DNA of 64,000 nucleotides from Methanobacteriota archaeon (GCA_012729095.1 JAAYDU010000061.1:1-64000), one strand, 5' to 3'. Shown: positions 7,720 through 17,458, counted from the first letter of the stretch. Numbers and translations: made by a program. Notes: generated from the letters alone by a model not told the origin.

Positions 7720-8807
7720 GGCCGAAGCATGTCCTGGTGGACCTGAAAGGGCAAGCGAGGTCGTTCTTCCGCATAAAGAGCAACATTTTCTGGGTATTCG
7801 CCTTCCCTTTGCTTCTCATAGTCATATTCGGGGCCATATTCTCGAACATGGGATCGGAGATGGTCACGCTCAACGTGCAGGACCTGGACGAGGGTCCGGG
7901 CTCGCAGCAGCTGCTGGCCGCCATCAACGGGACGGGCATGGTCAAGATCAGGTTCATCTCCCCGTTGGCGGACCTGGAGCAGCACATCAAGGACAACTCC
8001 CTGGCTCACGTAATGGTGGTCCCGGCTAATTACTCGGCCAACCTGGCAAGCAATATCACCGCTCCGGTGGAACTTCGCCTGGACGAGACGGTGTCCACCT
8101 CAGGAACGGTTTTCAACGCCGTCAACGGCGTGGTCAACGCGGTGAACCTGCAGATGGCTGGGGGAGAGCAGCGCGTCACCATTGAGGTAGGAAGCATAGT
8201 GCAGAAGCGCTTCACCTTCCTGGACTTCTTCGTGCCGGGCATAATAGGCCTAACCGTCATGACCACTTGCGTGTTCAACGTGCAGGGGACCATATCCCGC
8301 TTCCGGGCGAACGGGATATTCCGCAAGCTGGCCACAACTCCCATGACCCCTTTCGAGTGGCTGCTATCCCGCATACTGTGGCACCTGTTCATATCGTTCC
8401 TGACGCTGGCGGTGATAATGGGCTTCGGGGTGCTGCTGTACGGAATGAACATGAGCGTCAACCTGCCGGTCGTACTCATGATAGTGGCAGGCAGCGCCAT
8501 GTTCTCCGCACTGGGCATGATCGTCGCTCGTTTCGTGAAGAACGAGGAGACTGCCAGCATGGCCGCGAACGCCATCACCTTCCCGATGATGTTCCTGTCC
8601 GGGACTTTCTTCCAGCTGGAGATGATGCCGTCCTACCTGCAGCAGGTCGCGGCGGTCCTTCCACTAACCTACATGAGCCAGGGACTGAGGGACGCCATGG
8701 TGTACGACAACCTGGCAGGCGCCTACTTCAACCTGGCGGTGGTGGCCGCGATCGCCGTGGTATTCGTGATCGCCGCCGTGCTGATCACCAAGTGGGAGGA
8801 GGGGTGA
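7716..8807 (+). CDS. ABC-2 type transporter, permease
   Basis: A 363-residue membrane protein with one N-terminal helix (WVFAFPLLLIVIFG), a large extracytoplasmic region of about 150 residues, and five C-terminal helices, the layout of ABC-2 permeases. The block GTFFQLEMMPSYLQQVAAVLPLTY is the conserved C-terminal ABC-2 motif region. Its ATG overlaps the stop of the ATPase gene by four bases, so they form one export system. The cargo is unknown; the flippase gene follows 49 bases later and might belong to the same surface-export function. Confidence 0.9.
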   Translation: MRPKHVLVDLKGQARSFFRIKSNIFWVFAFPLLLIVIFGAIFSNMGSEMVTLNVQDLDEGPGSQQLLAAINGTGMVKIRFISPLADLEQHIKDNSLAHVMVVPANYSANLASNITAPVELRLDETVSTSGTVFNAVNGVVNAVNLQMAGGEQRVTIEVGSIVQKRFTFLDFFVPGIIGLTVMTTCVFNVQGTISRFRANGIFRKLATTPMTPFEWLLSRILWHLFISFLTLAVIMGFGVLLYGMNMSVNLPVVLMIVAGSAMFSALGMIVARFVKNEETASMAANAITFPMMFLSGTFFQLEMMPSYLQQVAAVLPLTYMSQGLRDAMVYDNLAGAYFNLAVVAAIAVVFVIAAVLITKWEEG

Positions 8808-8856
8808 ACCTCCTGCGCAGGGTTAAATACACTGGCGCGACTATCGAGGCGATCAC

Positions 8857-10347
8857 GTGCTAGGCAGACGATCCTTCCTATTGTTCCTTTCCAGGATACT
8901 GTCCTCGGGCCTGGCCTATATCGGGTTATTCTTTATCACCAGGTACCTTGGCACGGATATCTATGGAACGGTGACCTGGACCATGGCCTTCGTGGCCACC
9001 TTCAACGCCGTGTCCGATCTTGGGTTCAACAGCGCTCACATCAAGCGCATGTCTGAAGGATGTGATCCCAACCAATGCATCAGCACCTTTGCCTTTGTGA
9101 AGCTGATCCTGACCGGTTTTATGGTGGCGCTCACCCTCACCTCCGTCTACATTTGGACCTCGCTGATGGGCAACACCCTAACTGATACCAGCATCGAGAT
9201 CATAGGTTTGTTCATAGTCTTTCAGGTCCTGTTCGACCTGTCAAGCATAGCTACGGTCACCTTCCAAGCCCGGATGGAGATGGCCAAGATGCCTCTGGCC
9301 ACCTTGGCCGACCCCATGGTGCGAGTGCCGATAATCATCATCGTCTCCCTTAGCTACATGAGCGTACGGGAACTGTCCATGGCCTACGTCTTCGGAGCAG
9401 TGGCATTATTGCTTGTTTCCATGTTGCTTCTGCTCCGGGACAGGATCAAATGGACCCGACCGGTTCTGCTCCGTTCCTACTTCACCTTCGCTTTGCCATT
9501 GATGGTGATAACAATAATTAGCACGATCAGCGGGAACATGGACAAGCTGATCATCGGCTTCTTCTGGGAGTCATCGGATGTTGGGTTGTATTCCGCCCCG
9601 GCAGTTTTCCTGGGTGTGTTCGCCACCGTCAGCACCGCCGTTTCTGCACTGACCTTCCCATCCTTCTCTAAGTTGCACACAGAAGGTAATCTGGCGGAGA
9701 TAAGGGCTCTCTCCCGTCAGGCCGAGCGGTATATTGCGATGATAGGCATCCCCATCACCATTCTGATCATGATATTCCCATACGAGGTCTGCGAGGTACT
9801 TCTGGGTCCCAAATTCATAGATTCCGGGAGGGTCATTGGGATCATGGCAGTGACGAACTTCATAACCATGATAAATGCGGTACACAACTCCCAGATAGTC
9901 GCAGTGGGACGACCGGACATCTCCGCTCGCATAACAGTGCTAACAGTGAGCATCAACTTCGGTCTGATGATGCTTTTAATACCCGATACCGGGCTAGGTT
10001 TGTCCTATGTGGGGGCTGCCTTGGCGGTGATGACCGGAAACATAGTAGGTCTGATCGCCATCCGTTACGTGGTCTGGAGGCTGACCCGGACTGATATGAA
10101 CTATCGGCTGGCCCTGCAGATAGTCGCCGGTGTCGCTTCCGCAGTTGCCATGTACTTGCTGGGCCAGTTCCTGATCATCGATCGCTGGTACACCCTCGTG
10201 CTGTTCGGGGTAGTGGCATTCATCTCCTTCCTCGGCGTGCTCACATTGATGAAGGAGTTCACCAGGAAGGACATTGATTACTTCCTGGAGCTCGTCAACC
10301 TAAGGAAGATGCTGTCCTACATAAAAGGGGAGCTCAAGGGAAAGTAA
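8857..10347 (+). CDS. Polysaccharide flippase, Wzx/MATE-like (MOP superfamily)
   Basis: A 496-residue protein with about 12-14 hydrophobic helices. It opens SFLLFLSRILSSGLAYIGLFFITRYLG, typical of polysaccharide biosynthesis (RfbX/Wzx) flippases of the MOP superfamily, which move lipid-linked oligosaccharides across the membrane. GTG at 8857 is the start; a TATA-like GTTAAATAC lies at 8822-8830, making the mRNA nearly leaderless. Base composition is more AT-rich than its neighbours, common for surface-polysaccharide genes and possibly a sign of transfer. Functional partners could be galU, ugd and the glycosyltransferase near 15-18 kb. Confidence 0.85.
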   Translation: MLGRRSFLLFLSRILSSGLAYIGLFFITRYLGTDIYGTVTWTMAFVATFNAVSDLGFNSAHIKRMSEGCDPNQCISTFAFVKLILTGFMVALTLTSVYIWTSLMGNTLTDTSIEIIGLFIVFQVLFDLSSIATVTFQARMEMAKMPLATLADPMVRVPIIIIVSLSYMSVRELSMAYVFGAVALLLVSMLLLLRDRIKWTRPVLLRSYFTFALPLMVITIISTISGNMDKLIIGFFWESSDVGLYSAPAVFLGVFATVSTAVSALTFPSFSKLHTEGNLAEIRALSRQAERYIAMIGIPITILIMIFPYEVCEVLLGPKFIDSGRVIGIMAVTNFITMINAVHNSQIVAVGRPDISARITVLTVSINFGLMMLLIPDTGLGLSYVGAALAVMTGNIVGLIAIRYVVWRLTRTDMNYRLALQIVAGVASAVAMYLLGQFLIIDRWYTLVLFGVVAFISFLGVLTLMKEFTRKDIDYFLELVNLRKMLSYIKGELKGK

Positions 10348-10380
10348 GAAAAGGGAAAGGTTTGAGAAAGGGGTTTTTGC

Positions 10381-12363
10381 CTACTTCCTGTGCAGGGCCT
10401 TGCTTCCCTGTATCAGAACGTCCAGGATACCCGGGTCTGCCAGGGTGGAAGTGTCTCCGAGCTCCTCGGCGGTGCCGGTAGCGACCTTCCTCAGTATGCG
10501 GCGCATGATCTTTCCCGAGCGGGTCTTCGGCATTCCGGGGCAGAACTGTATGACCTCGGGGGTGGCAATAGGGCCCACCTCCCTGCGCACATGCGCCACC
10601 AGCTCCTTGCGCAGCTGGTCGTTCTCCTCCACCCCGGTCTTCAGGGTGACGAAGGCGTAGATGGCCTCTCCCTTGATGTTGTGCGGGACCGGAACGATGG
10701 CCGCCTCGGCCACGTTGTGATGCGAGACCAGGGCGGACTCGACCTCGGCCGCCCCGATGCGGTGGCCGGACACCTTGATTACATCGTCCACCCGACCCAT
10801 TATCCAGTGGTATCCCTCATCGTCACGGCGGGCGGAGTCGCCGGTGAAGTACTTCCCCGGGAAGCGCGTCCAGTATATCTCCTTGAACCGCTCGTGCTGC
10901 CCCCAGACGGTGCGCATTATGGATGGCCAGGGCTTGGTTATGCAGAGGTATCCGCCCTCGTTGACCCCGGCCACGGTGCCGTCGTCCTTCACGATCTCCG
11001 GGCACACGCCGAAGAACGGCAGGGTGGCCGAACCGGGCTTGGTGGTTATCGCCCCTGGGAGCGGGGTGATGAGTATCGAGCCGGTCTCCGTCTGCCACCA
11101 GGTGTCCATTATGGGGCAATTCTCGTTGCCGACGTACTTGTGATACCACATCCAGGCCTCGGGATTGATAGGCTCTCCGACGGAACCGAGAACGCGCAGC
11201 GAGCTCAGGTCCCGTCCCTGCGGCCACTTCTCGCCCTCCCTCATCAGGGAACGGATGGCCGTCGGCGCGGTGTAGAATATGTTCACCTTGAACTTCTCCA
11301 CCACGTTCCAGAAGCGGTCCACCTGCGGATAGGTCGGTATGCCCTCGAACATGAGGGTCGTGGCGCCGGCGCAAAGCGGGCCGTAGATGATGTAGCTGTG
11401 GCCGGTTATCCAGCCGATGTCCGCGGTGCACCAGTAGGTGTCGTCCTCATGGTAGTCGAATATGTACTTGAAGGTGATCGACGCGCCCAGCAGGTAGCCG
11501 GCGGTGCTGTGCACGACGCCTTTGGGCTTTCCCGTGGAACCGGAGGTGTAAAGGATGAACAGGGGGTCCTCCGCATCGCACCAGACCGCCTCGCAGGAGC
11601 GGTCGGCCTTGGCCATCTCCTCATGCCACCAGATATCCCGACCCGGCTCCATGGGGCATTCCGCCCCGGCCCGCTTGACCACGATGACCGTCTCGATCGA
11701 GGTTCCCTTCTCCAGCGCCACGTCGGCGTTGGCCTTGAGGGGAACGAACTTGCTGCCGCGGTGGTTCCCGTCCGCGGTGATCAGTATCTTCGACTCGCAA
11801 TCGGCGATGCGGTCCTTCAGCGACTCGGAGCTGAAGCCTCCGAACACGATACTGTGTATGGCGCCTATGCGGGTGCAGGCCAGCATGGCGATGGCCAGCT
11901 CGGGTATCATCGGCAGGTACAGTGAGACGCGGTCACCCTTCTGCACCCCGTGCGACTTGAGCACGTTGGCGAAGCGACACACCTCGGTGTGCAGCTGCTG
12001 GTAGGTGAACGTCCTCACATCCTCCTCGTTCTCGCCCTGCCATATGATGGCCGCCTTGTTCTTGCGGCCGTTCTCCACGTGGCGGTCCAGGCAGTTGTAG
12101 GAAACGTTCAACTTTCCGCCATCGAACCATTTGATGACGGCGTTCTCCTTGTCCCAGCTATGAAGGGTGTTCCACTTGGCGAACCAGTGCAGTTCCTCGG
12201 AGGCTATATTGCCCCAGAACTTCTCAGGGTCCTCCACGGACTCCCTGTACATTTTATGGTACTGCTCAAGGCTCTTTATGTGCGCCTGCTGGCTGAACTC
12301 CTTCGAGGGCGGAAAACGCCGCACCTCCTCCATTACGCTCTCGATGGTATTTCCGTCGCTCAT
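10381..12363 (-). CDS. acs: Acetyl-CoA synthetase (AMP-forming)
   Basis: A 660-residue acetate-CoA ligase making acetyl-CoA from acetate, ATP and CoA for biosynthesis. Visible motifs: the P-loop-like [15 protein letters not shown], the [13 protein letters not shown] block, [20 protein letters not shown], and the C-terminal [14 protein letters not shown] carrying the catalytic Lys that can be acetylated. Full length for the family. Start ATG at 12363. It stops at TAG and is convergent to the flippase gene. The upstream gap carries multiple GGAAT/ATTCC half-sites that likely regulate it. Confidence 0.96.
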   Translation of the reverse strand: MSDGNTIESVMEEVRRFPPSKEFSQQAHIKSLEQYHKMYRESVEDPEKFWGNIASEELHWFAKWNTLHSWDKENAVIKWFDGGKLNVSYNCLDRHVENGRKNKAAIIWQGENEEDVRTFTYQQLHTEVCRFANVLKSHGVQKGDRVSLYLPMIPELAIAMLACTRIGAIHSIVFGGFSSESLKDRIADCESKILITADGNHRGSKFVPLKANADVALEKGTSIETVIVVKRAGAECPMEPGRDIWWHEEMAKADRSCEAVWCDAEDPLFILYTSGSTGKPKGVVHSTAGYLLGASITFKYIFDYHEDDTYWCTADIGWITGHSYIIYGPLCAGATTLMFEGIPTYPQVDRFWNVVEKFKVNIFYTAPTAIRSLMREGEKWPQGRDLSSLRVLGSVGEPINPEAWMWYHKYVGNENCPIMDTWWQTETGSILITPLPGAITTKPGSATLPFFGVCPEIVKDDGTVAGVNEGGYLCITKPWPSIMRTVWGQHERFKEIYWTRFPGKYFTGDSARRDDEGYHWIMGRVDDVIKVSGHRIGAAEVESALVSHHNVAEAAIVPVPHNIKGEAIYAFVTLKTGVEENDQLRKELVAHVRREVGPIATPEVIQFCPGMPKTRSGKIMRRILRKVATGTAEELGDTSTLADPGILDVLIQGSKALHRK

Positions 12364-12463
12364 TGACCGCTTCCTCCCATGGCGGGAACCTGCCGAAAAA
12401 GGGCAAATCTCCGGGCCCTCTTCCGTAAGATGATTAATAAAGATTGTGGAAAACGCATAGCGT

Positions 12464-12562
12464 GGGCGGAATTAATTATAATTTCCCACCTATCCTACTG
12501 GAATTGTCGATATTCTTACGGTATTTGATTCCTTAATGGAATCTTAGAATTCCGAGCGGAAT
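12464..12562 (-). promoter_or_regulatory. acs promoter region with repeated GGAAT/ATTCC dyads
   Basis: Between the wHTH gene and acs the sequence becomes AT-rich. It holds GATTCC-N5-GGAATC (12527-12543), ATTCC-N4-GGAAT (12549-12562) and the imperfect TATCC-N4-GGAAT (12491-12504), plus another GGAAT at about 12469. A TATA-like AAATTATAATTAAT lies at 12470-12483 on the minus strand. The 11-mer AATGGAATCTT (12535-12545) recurs in the promoter of the wHTH gene at 12985-12995, suggesting one factor binds both. Confidence 0.55.
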
Positions 12563-12588
12563 ACGGGAACGGCAGGGGGGCACGCCGA

Positions 12589-12954
12589 TCAGGCATGGGT
12601 CTCCTTGAACATCATGCCCAGGTCTATGTCCAGGCAATCGTCGGTACTGCTGCCGTCCACCATATCGATGCGGGCACGTATCCTGTTCCGCTCGAAGGTG
12701 ATGTTGGCGTTGCGTACCATGGACTTGTACATGCTCATGCGCTTCCCCGACTGGGTGAGCCGTCTCTCGCTGCAGCGTATCAGGCCAGCCTCCTCCAGGA
12801 CCCGGATCTTCCGGTAGCAGGCGGCTATGGGAATGCCCAGGGCATCGCTCAGCTCGAAGGCGCTCTTGGCCCGTCCCATGGTGGCCATCAGGATCTTGGC
12901 GGTGTACTCCTCGGTGAGCAGTCTAGACGTCTCTAGCACGTGCATCTTGCCCAT
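12589..12954 (-). CDS. Winged-helix transcriptional regulator, probable acs-linked regulator
   Basis: A 121-residue protein whose residues about 10-75 form a winged helix (LLTEEYTAKILMATMGRAKS..ELSDALGIPIAACYRKIRVLEEAGLI), followed by a short beta-rich tail. It resembles ArsR/MarR-type archaeal regulators. It lies upstream of acs on the same strand. Its own promoter contains the same AATGGAATCTT 11-mer found in the acs promoter, which suggests autoregulation and control of acs. A TATA box CCATTTATATACC (12977-12989) sits about 25 bases before the ATG, so the mRNA is probably leaderless. Confidence 0.8.
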   Translation of the reverse strand: MGKMHVLETSRLLTEEYTAKILMATMGRAKSAFELSDALGIPIAACYRKIRVLEEAGLIRCSERRLTQSGKRMSMYKSMVRNANITFERNRIRARIDMVDGSSTDDCLDIDLGMMFKETHA

Positions 12955-12974
12955 GAAAAGGCCTAGGGCTCCGC

Positions 12975-13008
12975 ACGGTATATAAATGGAATCTTCACAG
13001 AATCACTA
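12975..13008 (-). promoter_or_regulatory. Promoter and putative operator of the wHTH gene
   Basis: On the minus strand a TATA box CCATTTATATACC occupies 12977-12989, with GATTC/GGAATC sequence immediately upstream, where BRE and activator or repressor sites lie. AATGGAATCTT at 12985-12995 is identical to a stretch in the acs promoter 450 bases away. Confidence 0.5.
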
Positions 13009-13020
13009 TTGATTTTTGAT

Positions 13021-13200
13021 AATCGGTTGCAGCCAGCTAGTGTTCTCGTCGTGATCATGATGCAAGGTTTATCAGACCAGGTAATCACGGGACCCGATGG
13101 AGGGGGATGGAGCGCGTTCCCCCCAGGCTTGGCGCGACATTAATTCTATTGGCAAGATAACATTAATATAAGCGCCTCGGCGATCCCTCATGTGTGGGTC
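13021..13200. other. Gap before the 19-codon gene, with a GC hairpin and a TATA box
   Basis: No convincing gene is seen between the wHTH promoter and the small gene at 13221. The stretch contains an imperfect hairpin (GGAGGGGGA with TTCCCCCC, about 13097-13127) and a TATA-like CATTAATATAAG at about 13161-13172 that should drive the 19-codon gene about 50 bases downstream. Confidence 0.4.
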
Positions 13201-13220
13201 TCCCCCATAGGAGGTCGAGC

Positions 13221-13280
13221 ATGTCCTGCGCAAAGTGCGGCGCCAAGGGTGAGAAGAAGAAGGAAGGCAAGAAGAAGTAA
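13221..13280 (+). CDS. 19-residue CxxC lysine-rich micro-protein
   Basis: A 20-codon frame (ATG to TAA) encodes MSCAKCGAKGEKKKEGKKK: a single CxxC followed by a basic tail of nine lysines. Support for expression: a good Shine-Dalgarno GGAGGT at 13211-13216 with about 4-6 base spacing, and a TATA box CATTAATATAAG at about 13161-13172. No paralog is seen in the window. A single CxxC could bind metal as a dimer, or the peptide could be a nucleic-acid-binding partner. Function unknown; the regulatory signals rather than homology support the call. Confidence 0.6.
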   Translation: MSCAKCGAKGEKKKEGKKK

Positions 13281-13355
13281 TACTCTTGCCCGTTCCGGAA
13301 CCCAAACCCTTTGAACCTATTCCATTCCGAGGGGCTTTGCTCTCCTCAACGCTTC

Positions 13356-14243
13356 TCATTCCGATCTGGCCATGAGCAGGATGGCCGCGAATATCATGAC
13401 CGCTCCGGTGACCACGTAGGCGTCTATCATCTCCCCCAGGAAGATCCAGCTCAGGAAAACTGCGAAGGCCGATTCTACCATGAGGACGGTGGCCGAGGTG
13501 ACCACGCTGATGTGCTTGAGGGCCGAGGTCCACAGCACCGTGGGCACGGTGGTACACGCGATCCCGATGAACAGGGCCGCCGGAAGGTTCGTCGGTGATA
13601 GCCCCCCGTCCATCGGCACCAGGAAGAAAAGCGCCAGGAGCGCTGGCGGAAGGAGCAGGTGCAGGCCGAGGCTCCACTGCTCGGGCCTCATGCTTCGCAA
13701 GGCTATGCGAGAGGTGACCACCGACACTCCTATGCAGACCGCGGAGACCAGCACCAGAAGGTTGCCTATCATCTGCGAGCCTTCCAGCAGTGAAAGGTCC
13801 CAGCGGGTGGTCAGGGTGATCAGTCCCAGCAGGGCCAGGACCAGTCCGAACGAGCGCCGCTTGCCCAAGCGCTCACCGAACAGGATGCGGCTGAACAGCG
13901 CCACGAACACCACGTTGGTCCCGATTATGAGCCCGGCGGCGGAGGCGGTGGTCATGGTCAGTCCCACGTAGGAAGGGGCCACCACGCCCGTGTTGATCAG
14001 CGGCGCCGCCCAGAACTCCCACCTTTTCAGCATTCCCTGGTCGATCATGCCCCTCAGGACCATGTAGGCCAGAAGCAGCGCTGAGCCGACGGCCATGGTC
14101 GCCGCTCCCAGCAGGAAGGGGTTCACCGAACCGACGGTCATCTTGACCGCCACGTACGATGTTCCAAGCATCAGGCTGGAGAGCAGGGTGGTGAGTATAG
14201 CACCGGTCTTTTGGTCGGCGATTCTGTCCATGGATGCGGTCAT
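13356..14243 (-). CDS. EamA/DMT-superfamily transporter
   Basis: A 295-residue membrane protein with ten predicted helices in two EamA halves (about residues 15-145 and 160-295). The second half has the pattern IACTTVPTVLWTSALKHISVVTSATVLMVESAFAVFLSWIFLGE, the classic EamA motif with a conserved Glu before the last helices. These drug/metabolite transporters usually export small metabolites; the substrate cannot be inferred. Start ATG at 14243; ends TGA. Confidence 0.88.
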   Translation of the reverse strand: MTASMDRIADQKTGAILTTLLSSLMLGTSYVAVKMTVGSVNPFLLGAATMAVGSALLLAYMVLRGMIDQGMLKRWEFWAAPLINTGVVAPSYVGLTMTTASAAGLIIGTNVVFVALFSRILFGERLGKRRSFGLVLALLGLITLTTRWDLSLLEGSQMIGNLLVLVSAVCIGVSVVTSRIALRSMRPEQWSLGLHLLLPPALLALFFLVPMDGGLSPTNLPAALFIGIACTTVPTVLWTSALKHISVVTSATVLMVESAFAVFLSWIFLGEMIDAYVVTGAVMIFAAILLMARSE

Positions 14244-14380
14244 TCCGGGCGTTCCAGTGTTGCGGTGAACAGGTACCCGGACATCAAGGTTGCGGAAAGG
14301 TCCCTGAAATTGTCGCCGTTAGCCCCGATGGAACCGAACAAAGCCTAATATCCTAGTCCTCAGGTTATAGGGGCGCTCCC

Positions 14381-15205
14381 ATGTTCAAGAAGCTCTTGGT
14401 CCCGGTGGACCTTTCCCCTCAGTCCATGATGATGGTAGAGATCGCCACCTGCATGGAAAAGTACGGCGTCAAGGAGGTCATGCTGTACTCCGCCCTTGAC
14501 CACGTCTCCAAGCGGGACCCGCTGCTCAAGGCTTTGGACGAGAGGGTCAGCAAGGCCGGCCTCGGGCACGAACTGGTCACCGAGGTGCGCAAGGAAGCGG
14601 CGCCGGCCATACTGAAGGCCGCCGAGTCGCACGGAGCGACCATGATCGCCATGGCCGCCTCGGGAAAGGGAAGGGTTAGGGAGTTCATAGTGGGCAGCAC
14701 ATCGCTGGAGCTGCTGCGCCGCACCAAGGTGCCCGTGCTCCTGGACAAGTTCCCTCTGGAGGCCAGCGACGACCCGCAGGCGTATTGTGACAAGGCAGCC
14801 CCGATCCTGGACCGGGTGCTGGTGTCCATCGACCTCAGCAAGGTCTCCCGGACCATGCTGCCCTTCGTCCAGCAGATCATCGATGCCGGGGCGAGGGAGA
14901 TGACGCTTTTGCACGTCGTCCGATCGTCCAAGTACAGCATGATCGACGACAAGCGCTTTCATGAGGTCAAGCACAGGATGGAGGTGTACCTCGGCAAGCT
15001 GGACGCCAAGGATTGCGATGTGGGCATACACCTTCACTTCGGAACCGCGGCCTACAACATCCTGGAGGCAGCCCGGGAGATAGACGCCACCCTCATAGTG
15101 ATGGGCACTACCGGAAAAGGCTATTTGCGGGGGATGACCCTGGGATCCACATCGGAAGAGGTGATAAAGGGCTCCACCCGCCCCCTTCTTCTCATCCCCT
15201 CCTGA
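14381..15205 (+). CDS. Universal stress protein with two tandem UspA domains
   Basis: A 274-residue protein made of two UspA folds (about 1-140 and 150-274). Each begins with a KxLVPVDLS or RVLVSIDLS beta-strand motif. The second ends with the ATP-binding signature MGTTGKGYLRGMTLGSTSEEVI (G-x2-G-x9-G-S/T); the first has the degenerate counterpart MAASGKGRVREFIVGSTSLEL. Cytoplasmic nucleotide-binding proteins of this type help cells survive stress. ATG at 14381. Confidence 0.9.
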   Translation: MFKKLLVPVDLSPQSMMMVEIATCMEKYGVKEVMLYSALDHVSKRDPLLKALDERVSKAGLGHELVTEVRKEAAPAILKAAESHGATMIAMAASGKGRVREFIVGSTSLELLRRTKVPVLLDKFPLEASDDPQAYCDKAAPILDRVLVSIDLSKVSRTMLPFVQQIIDAGAREMTLLHVVRSSKYSMIDDKRFHEVKHRMEVYLGKLDAKDCDVGIHLHFGTAAYNILEAAREIDATLIVMGTTGKGYLRGMTLGSTSEEVIKGSTRPLLLIPS

Positions 15206-16087
15206 TCAGAACAGGTGCTCCCGGTCGTTCAGCTCCCTGACGTGCTGCCTCAGCCGCTCCCCGTACACGGGATGCTTGAGGGCCAGCTCGAACTGGGAGT
15301 TGAGCCATCCCGGTATGTCGCCAATATCGTAACGCTTGCCTTCGAACTCCCAGGCCAGCATCCCCTCCTTTCTCTGCAGCAGGCGCAGGGCGTCGGTGAG
15401 CTGCACCTCGCCGTTGTATCCTGGCGAGGTCTCCTCGATGCACTCGAATATGCCCGGCGTCAGAACGTACGTTCCGGCTATGCACAGGTCGGAGGGGGCC
15501 TCCTCGGGGCTGGGCTTCTCCACCAGGTCCCTTATCTCGTACAGCCGGTCCTCCAGCCTCACCGCGTCGAGGACGCCGTAGTCCTTGACCTTGTCGCCTG
15601 CCACTCGCTCCGCGGCGATGACCGACCTTCCCGTGCGGGCGTGAACGTCCATGAGCTGCTTGACCACCGGCACCTCGGAGACGTGAATGGTGTCGCCAAG
15701 CATGACCGCGAACGGCTCGTCCCCCACGTGATGCCTTGCATGGTACACGGCGTCGCCGAGGCCGCGCTGCTCGTGCTGCCGCACGTAATGCAGGTCGGCC
15801 AGATCGTGAAGGCCGTTGATGCTGTCTAGCAGAGCCTTGCGGTTCCCGTTCTTCAGTATGCTCTCCAGCTCGAAGGAGCGGTCGAAATGGTCCTCGATGG
15901 TCCGCTTGTGCCGGCCAGTGACTATGATGATGTCCTTGATGCCAGCATTGACGGCCTCCTCCACCACGTATTGGATCACCGGCTTGTCTATCACAGGGAG
16001 CATCTCCTTGGGCTGCTCCTTGGTGAGGGGCAGGAAGCGCACCCCCCAACCGGCTGCCGGAATGACCGCCTTCATGTCTACCAACAT
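15206..16087 (-). CDS. galU: UTP--glucose-1-phosphate uridylyltransferase
   Basis: A 293-residue nucleotidyltransferase making UDP-glucose from UTP and glucose-1-phosphate. The N-terminal KAVIPAAGWGVRFLPLTKEQPKEMLP is the nucleotide-binding loop, followed by VIDKPVIQYVVEEA; later VMLGDTIH and YNGEVQLTDAL fit GalU. It overlaps the end of the UDP-glucose dehydrogenase gene by 10 bases, and its product is that enzyme's substrate, so the pair makes UDP-glucuronate. The internal ATG at 16075 is an alternative start. Confidence 0.93.
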   Translation of the reverse strand: MLVDMKAVIPAAGWGVRFLPLTKEQPKEMLPVIDKPVIQYVVEEAVNAGIKDIIIVTGRHKRTIEDHFDRSFELESILKNGNRKALLDSINGLHDLADLHYVRQHEQRGLGDAVYHARHHVGDEPFAVMLGDTIHVSEVPVVKQLMDVHARTGRSVIAAERVAGDKVKDYGVLDAVRLEDRLYEIRDLVEKPSPEEAPSDLCIAGTYVLTPGIFECIEETSPGYNGEVQLTDALRLLQRKEGMLAWEFEGKRYDIGDIPGWLNSQFELALKHPVYGERLRQHVRELNDREHLF

Positions 16088-17337
16088 ATCCCTTCGTAGT
16101 TATTGGTTTTTACCACGCCACGGCCATCGACCACCAGCATGCTGCCGTAGAGCGAGGGGTCGGAGAACTCCTGCCATTCCGTCAGGACCAGTGCCGAGTC
16201 GGCCCCCTTGAGGCATTCCTTTGCCGAGCCGCAGTAGGTGACCTGCGGGAACTCCCTCCGGAAGTTGTCCATGGCCTGCGGGTCGTACGCCCGGACGCGG
16301 GCGCCCTTGCGCAAAAGCTCCTCCACTACCGTCAGCGAGCTGGCTTCCCGTATGTCGTCCGTGCCCGGCTTGAAGGCGAGGCCTAGCACGGCCACCGTGC
16401 TTCCGTATACCTCGCCCCGCTTCTCCAGCAGCTCGATGACCCGCCGAGGCTGCCTTTCGTTCACTGAGAGCGTGGCGTCGAGCATGTCGGTGCGAACGCC
16501 GAGCGAGCGCGCCTGCGCCCTGATCGACCGGACGTCCTTGGGGAAGCAGGAGCCGCCGAAGCCGCAGCCGGCCTTCAGGAACAAAGGTCCCACGCGGGGG
16601 TCCATGCCCACTCCCTCGGCCACCTTGCGGAAGTCCATTCCCAGGGACTTGCATATGTTCCCCAGTTCGTTGACCAGTGATATCCGGGCGGCCAGGAAGG
16701 CATTGGAGGCCATCTTGATCATCTCCGCCGTGGAGATGTCGGTGCGCAGCACGGGCGCTTGCAGCCCCTTGTAAAGGGAGGCGACCTCCCCGTACGTCCT
16801 GTCGTCCGATGCCCCTATGACCACACGGTCCGGGTTCAGGAAGTCGTACACGGCCATGCCCTCCTTCAGGAACTCGGGGTTCATGGCAAGCCCCATGTCC
16901 TCCGCCCCCTTTCCGGACGTTCTCATCAGCAGCGGCCCCACGACGTCCCGGGTCGTGTTCGGGGGTACGGTGCTCTTCACCACCACCGTGTGCCTCCCCC
17001 TCTTCCCGGCAAGCGCCTTCCCCAGGTCCTCTGACGCCTGCAAGAGGTACTTCAGGTCCAGAGACCCGTCCTCGCGGGATGGCGTTCCCACGCAGAGGAA
17101 GGTCATGTCCGTACCCACCACCTTCGAATGGTCACTGGTGGCCTTGAACGACCCGGACGAGAGATGGCTGCGCATCATATCCTCCAGCCCCTCCTCGAAT
17201 ATAGGGGCGACGCCGTCGTTTATGCTGCGCACCTTTTCTTTGACGGTGTCCACGCAGACCACCTGGTGTCCCAGCTCGGCGAAACAGACCCCGGAGACGA
17301 GCCCGACATACCCAGTGCCGATTATGGATACTCTCAT
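16078..17337 (-). CDS. ugd: UDP-glucose 6-dehydrogenase
   Basis: A 419-residue NAD-dependent enzyme oxidising UDP-glucose to UDP-glucuronate for surface polysaccharide or protein glycosylation. Visible: Rossmann MRVSIIGTGYVGLVSGVCFAELGH, the central helix around TAEMIKMASNAFLAARISLVNE, and the active-site KAGCGFGGSCFPKDV with catalytic Cys. The C-terminal domain has VLGLAFKPGTDDIREA. First gene of a two-gene operon with galU. It ends in TAG. Confidence 0.95.
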   Translation of the reverse strand: MRVSIIGTGYVGLVSGVCFAELGHQVVCVDTVKEKVRSINDGVAPIFEEGLEDMMRSHLSSGSFKATSDHSKVVGTDMTFLCVGTPSREDGSLDLKYLLQASEDLGKALAGKRGRHTVVVKSTVPPNTTRDVVGPLLMRTSGKGAEDMGLAMNPEFLKEGMAVYDFLNPDRVVIGASDDRTYGEVASLYKGLQAPVLRTDISTAEMIKMASNAFLAARISLVNELGNICKSLGMDFRKVAEGVGMDPRVGPLFLKAGCGFGGSCFPKDVRSIRAQARSLGVRTDMLDATLSVNERQPRRVIELLEKRGEVYGSTVAVLGLAFKPGTDDIREASSLTVVEELLRKGARVRAYDPQAMDNFRREFPQVTYCGSAKECLKGADSALVLTEWQEFSDPSLYGSMLVVDGRGVVKTNNYEGICW

Positions 17338-17458
17338 TTTGAAGACCTTTCACAACAATGGGATGGGATTATTTAACCTCTCATCACCCCCCGCCTTTTC
17401 GGGAACAAGGAAAAACATTACCTAATGGCATGGGGATTGCCCTACGACTGGTGTTCCG

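Noticed and set aside
10390-11925. A 511-residue plus-strand frame opposite acs
   Set aside because: Acs is unambiguous on the other strand; the antisense frame has no motif and reflects high GC codon bias.
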